Shown here: one piece after another, positions 9,560 through 17,699 of the stretch
Numbering within the stretch: the first letter of the stretch is position 1
Layout: the number at the start of each line of letters is the position of its first letter
Virus record (IMG/VR): IMGVR_UViG_3300037319_000172
Location: 45,614 to 109,613 of that record
Reading direction: 5' to 3' (one strand)
Length of the DNA stretch: 64,000 nucleotides
Source: a virus
Notes under the pieces: generated by a model
Databases searched by the model: none
Seen by the model: only the letters and a program-made list of their open reading frames with translations
What the model was told of the DNA's origin: nothing
Program-made: the position numbers and the translations under genes

Positions 9560-9576
9560 ATTATTATATTATTATA

Positions 9577-9585
9577 ATATTTATA
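9577..9585 (-). promoter_or_regulatory. Late-promoter-like box TATAAATAT
   Basis: This exact T4-late-type box on the minus strand lies 17 bases before the dCMP deaminase start, and downstream of the terminator that ends the capsid-targeted gene cluster. Confidence 0.45.
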
Positions 9586-9608
9586 CCAATTAATCTAGTA
9601 TTGTTTAC

Positions 9609-9635
9609 GAAAAAAGCCCGGATAGATCCGAGCTT
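9609..9635 (-). terminator. Intrinsic terminator ending the 13.8-9.7 kb unit
   Basis: Read on the minus strand, an AGCTCGGAT / ATCCGGGCT stem with a 2-base loop (one G-T pair) is followed by six T. It lies 25 bases after the stop of the gene ending at 9661. Confidence 0.8.
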
Positions 9636-9660
9636 TAAGTTAATTTATATTGTAAGTGTA

Positions 9661-10287
9661 TTAGTAGTTTTCTTGTTCTGAGATGTATTCCTCAATATCG
9701 TTTTGATCTTTTTTTGATTTTAACATCTTCACTACTTGATCAGCTATGCCTTTAACTGAACGTTCGTTGTGACCTGATTCGTAACAAAAAGAAAGCTTTC
9801 CATCCTGTTTAATAGGCCAACATATTGAGTCTGCCTCTATATCATTGTCAGCATACCATTGTTGGATCTTATATGTTTTCATATCAACAGAAAATGCCGG
9901 GTAACTTCCTCTTCTAACAGATTCAGCTACATCAATAGCGTCTCCCGATAATTCAGATTCTTTTAATTCAGTAATTTTATCAGTATAAGATTCAACCATT
10001 TTATTACAAGCTGCTTCGAATGCTTCAGTTGAATATTCTTCTTTCATTTCCTTTAATGCCCCAACAGCTAATGTAGCTATTAACGCAGCATTTTCAGACA
10101 TGTAAGATTCTACAGTGTGAGAATCATGTGCATCATCTTCGTATACTTTAGCTTCGTTCTTACAAGACTCGTAAACCTTCTCTAACATTGAAGATACTGT
10201 TTCTTCTACTTTCTCTTCTTTTTCTTTTTTAGATTCTACTTCAGCCTGCTCATTAAGATATTGGCTATATGATTTGAATTTATTCAT
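9661..10287 (-). CDS. Predicted capsid-targeted internal head protein (CTS family)
   Basis: The 208-residue protein begins MNKFKSYSQYLNE-Q, matching the shared N-terminal peptide of this window and the T4 capsid-targeting sequence (MKTYQEFIAE). The YLNE end fits the T4 prohead-protease (L/I)xE site. The next 80 residues are very acidic and helical, followed by a C-terminal domain (PAFSVDMKTYKIQQWYADND, then ICWPIKQDGKLSFCYESG). It is the last gene of a six-member cluster and is followed by a terminator. Packaging into the head is inferred from the peptide; the mature function is unknown. Confidence 0.75.
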   Translation of the reverse strand: MNKFKSYSQYLNEQAEVESKKEKEEKVEETVSSMLEKVYESCKNEAKVYEDDAHDSHTVESYMSENAALIATLAVGALKEMKEEYSTEAFEAACNKMVESYTDKITELKESELSGDAIDVAESVRRGSYPAFSVDMKTYKIQQWYADNDIEADSICWPIKQDGKLSFCYESGHNERSVKGIADQVVKMLKSKKDQNDIEEYISEQENY

Positions 10288-10303
10288 TTTATCTTTCTAA
10301 TAT

Positions 10304-11314
10304 TTATTTTACAGAAAACATTTCCATTGGTTGCCTGCCAGTTTGCTTTTGAAATGCACGGACAGGTGTTTTGTATCCTTTCTTTTTATAATATTTTATT
10401 AAATTTTCTTTAGTTGATTTAAAAGAATCTACAATAGTAATGGTTCCGCTATATGTTTTCTTATGTTTGTCATTATCTACAAGTTTATATTTACTACTTT
10501 CAGTATCTAATACACCACTCGAATACAATAATGCACCGTTGTCACAAACAGAAACATAAGCACTATCATTGAATATACCCCATCCGAATTTAGTTTTACC
10601 TGTAGTTGCTGGTATGCTACCAATTGGTATTACGTATAATGGCAATACACCGCCTAGATCTGTAATTACATTTATTACGTCATCTGCATATTTTTTTAAA
10701 ATAAGTTGATCAATAATGTCGTAAAATGTTAATGGAATACTTTCATCAGCATTTACGTATATCTTATTTGCTGTTTTACGAGAAACAGTACATACTATTA
10801 CTTCATTTTCCTCTTCTATTCCATCTTTATCACCTTCGATAATACCGAAATCCATTAATTCACCATTAACTTTAAGTTTAAAGCTAATTTGCTTTCTATA
10901 ATTTTCGTTAGGATCAAGAATACGCATAATATCTCCATTAAGAGTACCAATACTATCTGAAGTGTAATACTCCATACTACCCCATGTCAACTCATGATCA
11001 GCACTTAATTTATGCTTTAATTTAGTAATCTTTTTAACGTCTGTTTTATCCCAATCATTTGCTTTGACTGTTTTTGGACCAAACGCAGATGCTTCATTAA
11101 TAGGTTGTTCCGTTATTGCTTCTTCCTGCTCTTCTACTTTAAAAGTTTCACCTTCAAATTCAAATTCAGAATCTCCAGCTTCTTTAGCCTTTCTAACTGC
11201 GTCCCCAAATGCGTTACCTTCTTCTACTTCTTCCTCTTCGTGCTTAGTTCCTTTATGTTCAAGAGTTTGTTGCTTCTTGATAGAAAACTCTTCGAATGAT
11301 TTTAATTTTGCCAT
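10304..11314 (-). CDS. Predicted capsid-targeted protein, long acidic linker
   Basis: The 336-residue protein starts MAKLKSFEEFSIKKQ, a degenerate member of the shared leader without the exact LNE ending. A very acidic, Glu-rich segment (residues 23-70) ends at PINEASAFG, a second possible (I)xE cleavage site around residue 74. A mature domain of about 260 residues follows, containing LTWGSMEYYTSDSIGTLNG, VLPLYVIPIGSIPATTGK and a basic C-terminus (YYKKKGYKTPVRAFQKQTGRQ). The acidic propeptide-like part would be removed if the INE site is used. The function of the mature part is unknown. Confidence 0.7.
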   Translation of the reverse strand: MAKLKSFEEFSIKKQQTLEHKGTKHEEEEVEEGNAFGDAVRKAKEAGDSEFEFEGETFKVEEQEEAITEQPINEASAFGPKTVKANDWDKTDVKKITKLKHKLSADHELTWGSMEYYTSDSIGTLNGDIMRILDPNENYRKQISFKLKVNGELMDFGIIEGDKDGIEEENEVIVCTVSRKTANKIYVNADESIPLTFYDIIDQLILKKYADDVINVITDLGGVLPLYVIPIGSIPATTGKTKFGWGIFNDSAYVSVCDNGALLYSSGVLDTESSKYKLVDNDKHKKTYSGTITIVDSFKSTKENLIKYYKKKGYKTPVRAFQKQTGRQPMEMFSVK

Positions 11315-11347
11315 AATATATTTGTTTTTATTACTTTATATATATAT

Positions 11348-11695
11348 CTATAATATCTTATTGACTTTTAATATCAACTGAGTGGTTCCTGGAATCAATC
11401 TATGTATAACTCCTACTGGTATTTTAACATCAACACCTCTTAATAATTCAACCGGTAATTCATTATCATATTGAAATCTCCAATCATTATCTTCTAATAC
11501 TTCGAGTATTCGAGTCTCATCATCGGCATGCCATTTATAAAGGTAATCAGGATATCCTGTTTCAAATGTTCTAATAACTATAGAATCTGATATGATGTGT
11601 TCAGTAAATGGTTTGGTTTGGTCATTTATATTAGACACAAGTTGTTCCATCGTCATATCACCACACTTACATGATTTACATTTACAATCTACCAT
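11348..11695 (-). CDS. Cys-rich cupin-like protein
   Basis: The 115-residue protein has a Cys cluster at its N-terminus (CKCKSCKCGDM), suited to zinc or iron. A small cupin-like beta-barrel follows: LYKWHADDETRILEVLEDNDW, then VDVKIPVGVIHRLIPGTTQL. The spaced His residues (WHAD, VIHRL) fit a metal site. Unlike its neighbours it lacks the capsid-targeting leader, although it overlaps the next upstream gene by 7 bases. A catalytic role is possible, but the substrate is unknown. Confidence 0.65.
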   Translation of the reverse strand: MVDCKCKSCKCGDMTMEQLVSNINDQTKPFTEHIISDSIVIRTFETGYPDYLYKWHADDETRILEVLEDNDWRFQYDNELPVELLRGVDVKIPVGVIHRLIPGTTQLILKVNKIL

Positions 11696-12228
11696 GGGTT
11701 ATCGCTTTTAAGTCCTAATTGCTTTCCAAAAAGTGTAGGCCCATAACATGCCCAGAATCCAGCTTTCATTGGATCCATCTTTTTAGTTTGATCACATTGA
11801 TGTCTAGCCCAAAAACTAGCAGCCTTTCCTGCATCATCGTTTTTAACTGTAAGATTAGGATCTCCCCACTCTACTTTCTTTGCTAATACATTTCCTTCTT
11901 TGTCCTTTCTACCGCCGTCTCTATATACTATAAACTTCTTACCTCCTCCTCTTTCTGGAGAATCTAATTTTACTTTAACTGTTTTTCCTCCTCTTGGAGT
12001 ATATAGTGCAGGTTTACCTACATCTAGATTTTTAGCCATCCATCCGCTAGGTCCTTTAAGAATAACATTATTCTTGTCCCAATACTGTTTTACTTCTTCA
12101 AACAACTTTGAATAAGAATCGCTTCCTAATCTAAAAAAAGAAGTAGTAAGATCTAAATCTTCTTTAATATGTGCCTTTAGCTCCGGAGATACGTTATCCC
12201 AATCTTCAAATGTTTTTATAAATTTCAT
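11689..12228 (-). CDS. Predicted capsid-targeted protein with conserved GDPN-RARHxCD-type domain
   Basis: The 179-residue protein begins MKFIKTFEDWDN, a variant of the shared leader. The C-terminal half holds the arrangement KKFIVYRDGGR, KKVEWGDPNLTVK, FWARHQCDQTKK, AGFWACYGP. This set is known to me from uncharacterised proteins of other large phages, where it often sits near head genes. The His/Cys pair (ARHQCD, ACYG) could bind metal. It lies 9 bases downstream of another leader-bearing gene. The biochemical role is unknown. Confidence 0.7.
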   Translation of the reverse strand: MKFIKTFEDWDNVSPELKAHIKEDLDLTTSFFRLGSDSYSKLFEEVKQYWDKNNVILKGPSGWMAKNLDVGKPALYTPRGGKTVKVKLDSPERGGGKKFIVYRDGGRKDKEGNVLAKKVEWGDPNLTVKNDDAGKAASFWARHQCDQTKKMDPMKAGFWACYGPTLFGKQLGLKSDNPW

Positions 12229-12237
12229 ACTAGTATT

Positions 12238-12540
12238 TTATTTCATGTTATCTATTAAGTCCTGTCTTCCTAATTGTTTATAAACTTCTTTACGAACCTT
12301 TTCCATCTTCTCAGCATACTTTGGATCTTCTTTACGATTAAACACAACCTGCTGTGTTAATGATCCACTTATCTTTTTAACATCTTTATCACGAGTCTTT
12401 ATTAACCATGCTGCTAAATCCTTGATACCTAAATCCTTGAATCTTCCTTCAGCCTCAGGAGCATCTGACTTATGAAAGTCAGGAGCACCTGCTGGTTTCT
12501 TTTCATTTAAATATTCCTCAAATATTTTTATAAATTTCAT
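12238..12540 (-). CDS. Predicted capsid-targeted small basic protein
   Basis: The 100-residue protein starts MKFIKIFEEYLNE-KK, an excellent match to the shared leader with a YLNE cleavage site. Removing 13 residues would leave a lysine-rich helical protein (GRFKDLGIKDLAAWLIKTRD, KISGSLTQQVVFNRK, DPKYAEKMEKVRKEVYKQLG). The mature part resembles small uncharacterised bacterial and phage proteins and could bind DNA. It is one base away from the next upstream gene, clearly in one transcript. Confidence 0.75.
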   Translation of the reverse strand: MKFIKIFEEYLNEKKPAGAPDFHKSDAPEAEGRFKDLGIKDLAAWLIKTRDKDVKKISGSLTQQVVFNRKEDPKYAEKMEKVRKEVYKQLGRQDLIDNMK

Positions 12541-12541
12541 A

Positions 12542-13003
12542 TTATTCTTTTTCTGGTTTCCATGGAAGTTTAGAATCTTTACCAGAGTCTCTCACTTCTT
12601 TCGCTAGATCTTTGTCTGCGTTTTGCCAAGTTCCTTTTCCTTTGTCTAAGAATGCATTAACTCTAGCATATCCCCATGCTTCCTGTGGTACTCCAGGGTG
12701 GTGGCTTGAATTCCAAGCTCCCATTCCTCTTCGCATTACAGCTCTTATAATTCCTATTGGTACTCCAGAGCTTTTAGCTTTTTTATCAAGAGCAGTGTTT
12801 ACTCCTTTTCCAGCAAGTTTTGCTCTAGAAGTTGTTTTCTCTTTGTCTTCAGCCTCACCGATAAAATTAGGCGTGTTATCATGATTACATTTATGACATA
12901 AAAATACATCATTACCCCCATCTTGAATTTTCCAATCCCATCCGCAACCGTCACACGTTATAGTGTTAACTGTGAATTCTTCAAATAATTGCAAATACTT
13001 CAT
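12542..13003 (-). CDS. Predicted capsid-targeted zinc-ribbon / DUF5824-like protein
   Basis: The 153-residue protein starts MKYLQLFEEF. A zinc ribbon follows at residues 18-40 (CDGCGWDWKIQDGG, then LCHKCNHD). FIGEAED around residue 50 offers an (I)xE cleavage site. The C-terminal domain (GIIRAVMRRGMGAWNSSHHPG, VPQEAWGYARVNAFLDKGKG) matches the DUF5824-type domain found in many phages. If cleaved at IGE, the zinc ribbon would belong to the removed part. It is coupled to the upstream gene by a shared stop/start base. Confidence 0.75.
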   Translation of the reverse strand: MKYLQLFEEFTVNTITCDGCGWDWKIQDGGNDVFLCHKCNHDNTPNFIGEAEDKEKTTSRAKLAGKGVNTALDKKAKSSGVPIGIIRAVMRRGMGAWNSSHHPGVPQEAWGYARVNAFLDKGKGTWQNADKDLAKEVRDSGKDSKLPWKPEKE

Positions 13004-13803
13004 TATAATTCCTTTTCTATTTTTTTGTTTAGCTTAATAATTTCTTTATTGTTTGATACTATACTTTCTTCTTTTGACTCTACATTAAAATATTTCCAAC
13101 TTTTAATAAGTTGCAATTTACGATCTAACTGTGCCTTATCGAATTTACTTTCATCAAAATCGTAGTTTTTATCTGCACCGTTCTTAACAACTCCAGCCCA
13201 TGTGTATATTACAAAATCATCATCTTTATTTTGAACTTCCTGCCAAACATCCTCATCAGTTAATTTTGAATTCCTTTGTAAATCTACTGTTAGTCTTTCG
13301 ATTCTTTCTTTTTTTCTAATAACCTCTGTATTTAATTTTTCTAATTTAGATAACTTTTTAATTCTAGCAGAATAAGCCTTAGACCTTTCGCTTCTACCAG
13401 TTACTGGAAGATTCGTTTTAGTAATATATCTATAGTGTCTTACTTGAATTTGTCCACTTGCAATAATTACATCAGTTTCTAATCTATATCCTTTATCCTC
13501 TCTTAATACTCCTGCATTTATTTTCATAGTACCATTCCTTCCTCGAGATGTATTGATATCTGTAAGAGTATCTGTTGGTAGTGTGTATTTTTCTAAAGAT
13601 TTAAGTAGATTTAATGTTATATCCAATCGAGTGCTTTCTGCGTCTAGCTTAGAGAACTCTCTTTTCATTTCGTGAGTATAGTAGTGTTCAACATCCTTAA
13701 TCATTTTAAGAATGTTAGGTTCTATTGCTGATAATATAGAATCTATTAAGTCGTTTGACTTAGATTCGTTTAAAAATTGATCGTATGTTTTAATTCTATT
13801 CAT
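13003..13803 (-). CDS. Predicted capsid-targeted protein, coiled-coil rich
   Basis: The 266-residue protein starts MNRIKTYDQFLNE-SK, a clear member of the leader family with an FLNE cleavage site. The mature part has a helical N-terminal segment, a beta segment (YRLETDVIIASGQIQVRHYRY), a long charged helix (about 140-185, SARIKKLSKLEKLNTEVIRKK) and a C-terminal Lys-rich helix. It is the first leader-bearing gene of the cluster, 10 bases downstream of the UV endonuclease gene. Function after injection is unknown. Confidence 0.75.
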   Translation of the reverse strand: MNRIKTYDQFLNESKSNDLIDSILSAIEPNILKMIKDVEHYYTHEMKREFSKLDAESTRLDITLNLLKSLEKYTLPTDTLTDINTSRGRNGTMKINAGVLREDKGYRLETDVIIASGQIQVRHYRYITKTNLPVTGRSERSKAYSARIKKLSKLEKLNTEVIRKKERIERLTVDLQRNSKLTDEDVWQEVQNKDDDFVIYTWAGVVKNGADKNYDFDESKFDKAQLDRKLQLIKSWKYFNVESKEESIVSNNKEIIKLNKKIEKEL

Positions 13804-13813
13804 GTAGTATATA

Positions 13814-14743
13814 TTAAGATAAAATTAGCTCATTCATGAATTCTTTTCTGTATTTGATTAAAGCTAATTCTTTTGCTTTAACTTCTAGTTCTATATCAAT
13901 ATCCATGTTATAAGTTTCAATTTTTTCATAAATATAATCAGCATGAGCTCTTAGTATAACTGAATCATCTTCGTGTAATTTTTTTGAAGAAGAATAGTGA
14001 CATAGTTGACGAATGCCGGCTGGCCATGTTTTAGCACATAATTCTAATGCATCTTTTTCAGGCATTGGATCTTCATAACATCTATGGTGGTGGTAATCAA
14101 ACGTGATTGGAGTGCCACATGATTCGAATATTCTATATAAATCTTCTACGCCGTATTGAGAAGGCTTGTCATCATTTTCTAGAACCAATCTTGTTTTAAC
14201 AGTTTCAGGTAAACTTGGCCATACATCTATAAATCTTTGTATTGCAGCTTCTTTATCGCCATAAGAACCGCCAACGTGTATATTCATAGCAGAGTTATGA
14301 TCTCTAGCAAATCCCATTAAATCCATGATTTCGCCAGACTTACGCAATTCATTGATAGCACTTACAACAACTTTAGGAGTTGGACTTACTAGCACGCAGA
14401 ATTGACCAGGATGAAACGTTAATCTTTGGCCGTATGATCTTGCTAAAGTACCTGCACCTTTAAGTAGGTTTTTAATAACTGTATAGTTTGGCATTTCGCT
14501 GAATTCGTATTCACTCATCCAAGGAAACATACTAGAACTCATTCGATACATTGTAATTCCTTGTGAATGATTCCACTTTATAATTTCAATAAGATCTCGA
14601 AGGTTAGCTTCAGCTAATTCACTTGCATATTTTATACCTTTGGCAGTAAATGTACGTTTGATCATACTTCTACCTATTTTAATATCTTTTTCTTTTTGGA
14701 GAGTTAAATTAATACAACAATATCCGTAGTCTGCTTTTCCCAT
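13814..14743 (-). CDS. uvsE: UV damage endonuclease (UVDE/UvsE family)
   Basis: The 309-residue protein fits the UVDE TIM-barrel family from end to end: GYCCINLTLQ at the N-terminus, YRMSSSMFPWMS, RLTFHPGQFCVL, MNIHVGGSYGDK, RLVLENDDKPSQYG, TPITFDYHHHRC. The conserved His, Glu and Asp residues in these segments are the metal ligands of the family. The enzyme nicks DNA 5' of UV photoproducts. It has its own early-type promoter at 14756-14793, and its end lies 10 bases from the capsid-targeted cluster, which may be partly read through from it. Confidence 0.92.
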   Translation of the reverse strand: MGKADYGYCCINLTLQKEKDIKIGRSMIKRTFTAKGIKYASELAEANLRDLIEIIKWNHSQGITMYRMSSSMFPWMSEYEFSEMPNYTVIKNLLKGAGTLARSYGQRLTFHPGQFCVLVSPTPKVVVSAINELRKSGEIMDLMGFARDHNSAMNIHVGGSYGDKEAAIQRFIDVWPSLPETVKTRLVLENDDKPSQYGVEDLYRIFESCGTPITFDYHHHRCYEDPMPEKDALELCAKTWPAGIRQLCHYSSSKKLHEDDSVILRAHADYIYEKIETYNMDIDIELEVKAKELALIKYRKEFMNELILS

Positions 14744-14755
14744 GTTTTGATGTTT

Positions 14756-14793
14756 ATTAGTTATATGTAAATATAATACTTTTAATTGATATA
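14756..14793 (-). promoter_or_regulatory. Early-type promoter for uvsE
   Basis: On the minus strand this contains ATCAATTAAAA, the core TATATTTAC (14767-14775) and the ATATAACTAAT leader, 13 bases before the uvsE ATG. No TATAATNATTATA palindrome is found at the usual distance, where the upstream gene lies. Confidence 0.75.
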
Positions 14794-14810
14794 CGAAAAT
14801 AAAGAGTGAT

Positions 14811-15071
14811 TTAATCTACGTATTCTGATACGTTTTCTAATGTAAACCATTTTTTAGGTCTTCCGTCTATTTGTTTAAACTGATTATATTCTGATTCTGA
14901 ATATGCGTAAGCTGCTGCCGCAAAGAATCCGTTATCTACTACGCATACCATGTTTTCTATGAATGCAGAATCATCAACATGAATCGCTCCCATTTTTGAT
15001 AGCTTTTCACATTTTGAATTGAATGAACTTCCTAATTGAATTCCTTTGATTTGATTTACGTATTTTCCCAT
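14811..15071 (-). CDS. Small hypothetical protein
   Basis: The 86-residue protein starts MGKYVNQIKGIQLGSSFNSK and ends with KKWFTLENVSEYVD. It is small and mixed alpha/beta with no recognised family. It follows the next upstream gene by 10 bases and is probably expressed from the promoter at 15433-15470. Confidence 0.6.
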   Translation of the reverse strand: MGKYVNQIKGIQLGSSFNSKCEKLSKMGAIHVDDSAFIENMVCVVDNGFFAAAAYAYSESEYNQFKQIDGRPKKWFTLENVSEYVD

Positions 15072-15081
15072 GTTTTTTTGT

Positions 15082-15420
15082 TTATTTTAAATTATTTTTA
15101 CGGTAATTAGCAACTGACTTAATAATAATTTCTAATCTTGTATCAGGGTTATGTTCTAATACTCTTATAGTATTCATATAGTTACCATACTCTGATTTTA
15201 CCAACCTTTGCTTATTTAATTGGTAAATTACGCGTTGTTTGCTTTTAGTATAATATGATGTATGTGTATAAGATCTTCTAACGTATCCAGATGCGTAGCT
15301 TAAATAATTAACATCCATAAGAACATCACTGAAACATCTAGTTCCATTTTTCTTTTGTGTTTTTGATGTAGTTTCAACTAATTTAATAGAGTGTAATTTG
15401 GTGTTTAAGTAATTTTGCAT
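15082..15420 (-). CDS. Small basic hypothetical protein
   Basis: The 112-residue protein is Lys/Arg/Tyr-rich (YVRRSYTHTSYYTKSKQRVIY), so nucleic-acid binding is possible but not shown. It is the first gene after an early-type promoter with an upstream palindrome, so early expression is likely. Confidence 0.6.
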   Translation of the reverse strand: MQNYLNTKLHSIKLVETTSKTQKKNGTRCFSDVLMDVNYLSYASGYVRRSYTHTSYYTKSKQRVIYQLNKQRLVKSEYGNYMNTIRVLEHNPDTRLEIIIKSVANYRKNNLK

Positions 15421-15432
15421 AATATGATTGTT

Positions 15433-15470
15433 ATTAGTTATAAGTAAATATAATCATTTTATATGATATA
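15433..15470 (-). promoter_or_regulatory. Early-type promoter
   Basis: On the minus strand this has the core TATATTTAC (15444-15452), an ATAAAATGA block upstream and a TTATAACTAATAA leader. It drives the gene starting at 15420. The palindrome at 15501-15513 is centred 59 bp upstream of the core. Confidence 0.8.
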
Positions 15471-15500
15471 CGAAAATCCTAGGACTATACTTTTGTTATT

Positions 15501-15513
15501 TATAATCATTATA
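15501..15513 (-). promoter_or_regulatory. Palindrome TATAATGATTATA, candidate operator
   Basis: This 13-bp palindrome has its centre at 15507, 59 bp from the centre of the TATATTTAC core at 15448. The same spacing is seen at three plus-strand promoters. Confidence 0.65.
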
Positions 15514-15526
15514 GATAAGACTGCAT

Positions 15527-15547
15527 AAAAAAAGGGACCGAAGTCCC
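15527..15547 (-). terminator. Intrinsic terminator (TTCG loop)
   Basis: On the minus strand GGGAC-TTCG-GTCCC is followed by seven T. It ends the unit containing the membrane protein gene that stops at 15568. Confidence 0.85.
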
Positions 15548-15567
15548 TGATCGACTGGCAGTCAATC

Positions 15568-15912
15568 TTATTTCCAAAAAACCTGGATGCATAATATACC
15601 AAATGATAATATTATACACAGTAGTGTTTTCGTTGTTATTCCCTCATCCATCATAAAGTAAGTTATCGTGGTAAAAGTAATAATTCCACATGCGAATCCA
15701 ATAAACCTGCCTGGCCATATAGATCCATCGTAGTATTCTGCAACGTATCTAGTGGCATATATAAAAATATAGCTTATTATTGTTCCACCTGTTATAGATA
15801 ATATAATTGGATTCCTTTTAAACCAAGGCCATATAAATTGACCGTTAGTTTGAAACCAAATGAGCGCCTGTGCTAGCGTGAACAGCGCAACTCCAGTTAT
15901 TAATCCTCTCAT
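15568..15912 (-). CDS. Membrane protein, about four TM segments
   Basis: The 114-residue protein has four hydrophobic segments: residues 3-18 (GLITGVALFTLAQALI), 35-52, 66-84 (RFIGFACGIITFTTITYFM) and 93-112 (TLLCIILSFGILCIQVFW). No family is recognised. It follows the RNase HII stop directly and is followed by a terminator. A role in the host membrane during infection is possible, and I see no specific holin features. Confidence 0.65.
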   Translation of the reverse strand: MRGLITGVALFTLAQALIWFQTNGQFIWPWFKRNPIILSITGGTIISYIFIYATRYVAEYYDGSIWPGRFIGFACGIITFTTITYFMMDEGITTKTLLCIILSFGILCIQVFWK

Positions 15913-16551
15913 TTAAAATAATTCCCCTGATGTGGTTAGTAGATGAGATATGAAACTATCTCTATGGTGTATATTTGATCCTGTTTCTCTAATCGCAGTT
16001 ATATGTTGTTTAGTACCGTATCCTTTATTTGAATTCCAGCCATATATCATGAATTCTTCATTTTCGCTTAATTCTTTCATTAAAGAATCTCTTCCAGTTT
16101 TAGCAAGAATAGAAGCTGCTGCAATTGATGTGTATTTATTATCACCACCGACTATTGTCTCAAACGGAACTCCATCATATCCATGAAATTGATCTCCGTC
16201 TACTAATATAAAATCAAATTGTTTTTCGTTTTTATCTAGATTTACTAAACATCTTCGCATTCCTTCTAGAGTTGCTCTAAGAATATTCATATGTTCTATG
16301 TCTTTTACATCGACATGTTCTACATGATACGCTATTGCATTCTCTAAAACGATTTCACGAGCTAGTTTTCTTTCCTTTTCGTTAAGAAGTTTTGAGTCTT
16401 TAATTAATGGATGTTGAAAATTATGAGGCATTATACAAGCAGCAACAGTAACGGGGCCCGCTAGAGCGCCTCTTCCTGCCTCATCAATTCCAACTTCTGT
16501 TATTGTTATATCTTTATTGAATGATCCTTTTAGTAAGATGTGTTTAGACAT
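15913..16551 (-). CDS. rnhB: Ribonuclease HII
   Basis: The 212-residue protein has the RNase HII active-site motif near residues 20-30 (VGIDEAGRGALAGPV), the second acidic motif FILVDGDQ and a KYTSIAAASILAKTGRD segment typical of the family, ending with NKGYGTKQH. It cleaves RNA in RNA-DNA hybrids, including primers and misincorporated ribonucleotides. T4 itself uses an unrelated RNase H. The gene shares a transcript with the downstream membrane protein. Confidence 0.93.
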   Translation of the reverse strand: MSKHILLKGSFNKDITITEVGIDEAGRGALAGPVTVAACIMPHNFQHPLIKDSKLLNEKERKLAREIVLENAIAYHVEHVDVKDIEHMNILRATLEGMRRCLVNLDKNEKQFDFILVDGDQFHGYDGVPFETIVGGDNKYTSIAAASILAKTGRDSLMKELSENEEFMIYGWNSNKGYGTKQHITAIRETGSNIHHRDSFISHLLTTSGELF

Positions 16552-16597
16552 ATATAGTTATTTTAGATATTATACTTAAATATCTGGAATAGTTTAC

Positions 16598-17314
16598 TTA
16601 TTCGTTGTCTAATTTCCATTTATCATACCTTTTAACTACATCTATAAGAATTTTAGCTCTTACGATATCTTTTTCAGTAAATGCGTGGTGTCCAATTCCT
16701 TTAATACCTTTCATTAATTCTGTAAAAGGTTCTATTCCTGCAGAATTCTTAGATATATCATATTGACTCACATCACCTGTTATGATCACTTTAGAAGTCT
16801 TTCCCATTCTGGTAACAAATAACATTAACTGTTTAAATGTTGCATTCTGTGCTTCATCAAGTATCATCAGTGAGTCGTCATACGTGTCTCCTCTCATAAA
16901 TGCTAAAGGTCTAAATTGTATTATCTCAGACTGTACTAATTGTTCTGTTAGAACTGGTCCTATTATTTTAGTTAAGTTAGAAATATATGATTGCATATAT
17001 GGATCTATTTTTTCTCCGATATCTCCTGGAAGAAATCCTAACTTTTCTCCAGCCTCTTGAATAGGCTTACATAAAATAATGTTTTTGATTTTGTTATCTG
17101 CAAATAATTTTAATGCAGCGTAACATGCTGTGAATGTTTTTGAAGTTCCAGCAGGACCTGAACAAAAGGTTATATCATTCTCTAATATATTTTGTAGATA
17201 CGCTTTTTGAGATTGTCTTAATTGCGCTTTTATATCTGCTGGTTTAATAATGACTTTACGTCTGTTAATTCTGTTGTTATCGTTTCCGTTTGTGTTTTCA
17301 GAATTCTTCTTCAT
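16598..17314 (-). CDS. phoH: PhoH-like P-loop ATPase
   Basis: The 238-residue protein has the PhoH core: P-loop GPAGTSKT (residues 53-60), IILCKPIQEAGEKLGFLPG, a Walker B (SLMILDEAQNA) and the motif III region KVIITGDVSQYD. PhoH proteins are predicted RNA helicases or ATPases, very common in phages, and often tied to phosphate stress or RNA metabolism. The P-loop has Ser where many homologues have Gly before Lys-Thr. The 20 N-terminal residues are Asn-rich and likely disordered. Confidence 0.88.
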   Translation of the reverse strand: MKKNSENTNGNDNNRINRRKVIIKPADIKAQLRQSQKAYLQNILENDITFCSGPAGTSKTFTACYAALKLFADNKIKNIILCKPIQEAGEKLGFLPGDIGEKIDPYMQSYISNLTKIIGPVLTEQLVQSEIIQFRPLAFMRGDTYDDSLMILDEAQNATFKQLMLFVTRMGKTSKVIITGDVSQYDISKNSAGIEPFTELMKGIKGIGHHAFTEKDIVRAKILIDVVKRYDKWKLDNE

Positions 17315-17333
17315 ATAATGTTAGTTGTTATGT

Positions 17334-17591
17334 TTAATCCCCTGCCATTTCGACAAGTTCTTTCAATTTCATTAATTTATCGCACTTCTCATACTCTTCC
17401 AATCTTTCGAAATACTGAACTAAGATATCGATAAATTCGCTTCTTTGTCCAATACCGTGAGGTATCTCGATTATATCATTTCCCTCTTTGAAAACGACAA
17501 ATCTATTCACTGTCTTTGTGAAGTTACGTGTTATTGTGTAATACGAAGATCTCATTAAAGAGTCTCTGTCTTCTCCTAGGATATCTTTCAT
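17334..17591 (-). CDS. Small protein with C-terminal EEYEKC (UVR-like) motif
   Basis: The 85-residue protein ends with a short helical hairpin segment (DILVQYFERLEEYEKCDKLM, then KLKELVE). The same kind of ending is found in three other small proteins of the window (17882, 19123, 41462) and resembles the UVR motif (EYEKAA.LRD) that in bacteria mediates contacts in UvrB, UvrC, ClpC and McsA. The N-terminal half is unique. The protein probably joins another protein through this hairpin, and the ClpC-like ATPase here is one candidate partner. Confidence 0.65.
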   Translation of the reverse strand: MKDILGEDRDSLMRSSYYTITRNFTKTVNRFVVFKEGNDIIEIPHGIGQRSEFIDILVQYFERLEEYEKCDKLMKLKELVEMAGD

Positions 17592-17699
17592 TTGATTGAT
17601 TTATTTTTATACTCTGCCATTATATTCTATATATTAAGTAGTGCCTTGTGGTACTGACATAATATGAATTAAAGTATAATGATATTATATTATCAAATG

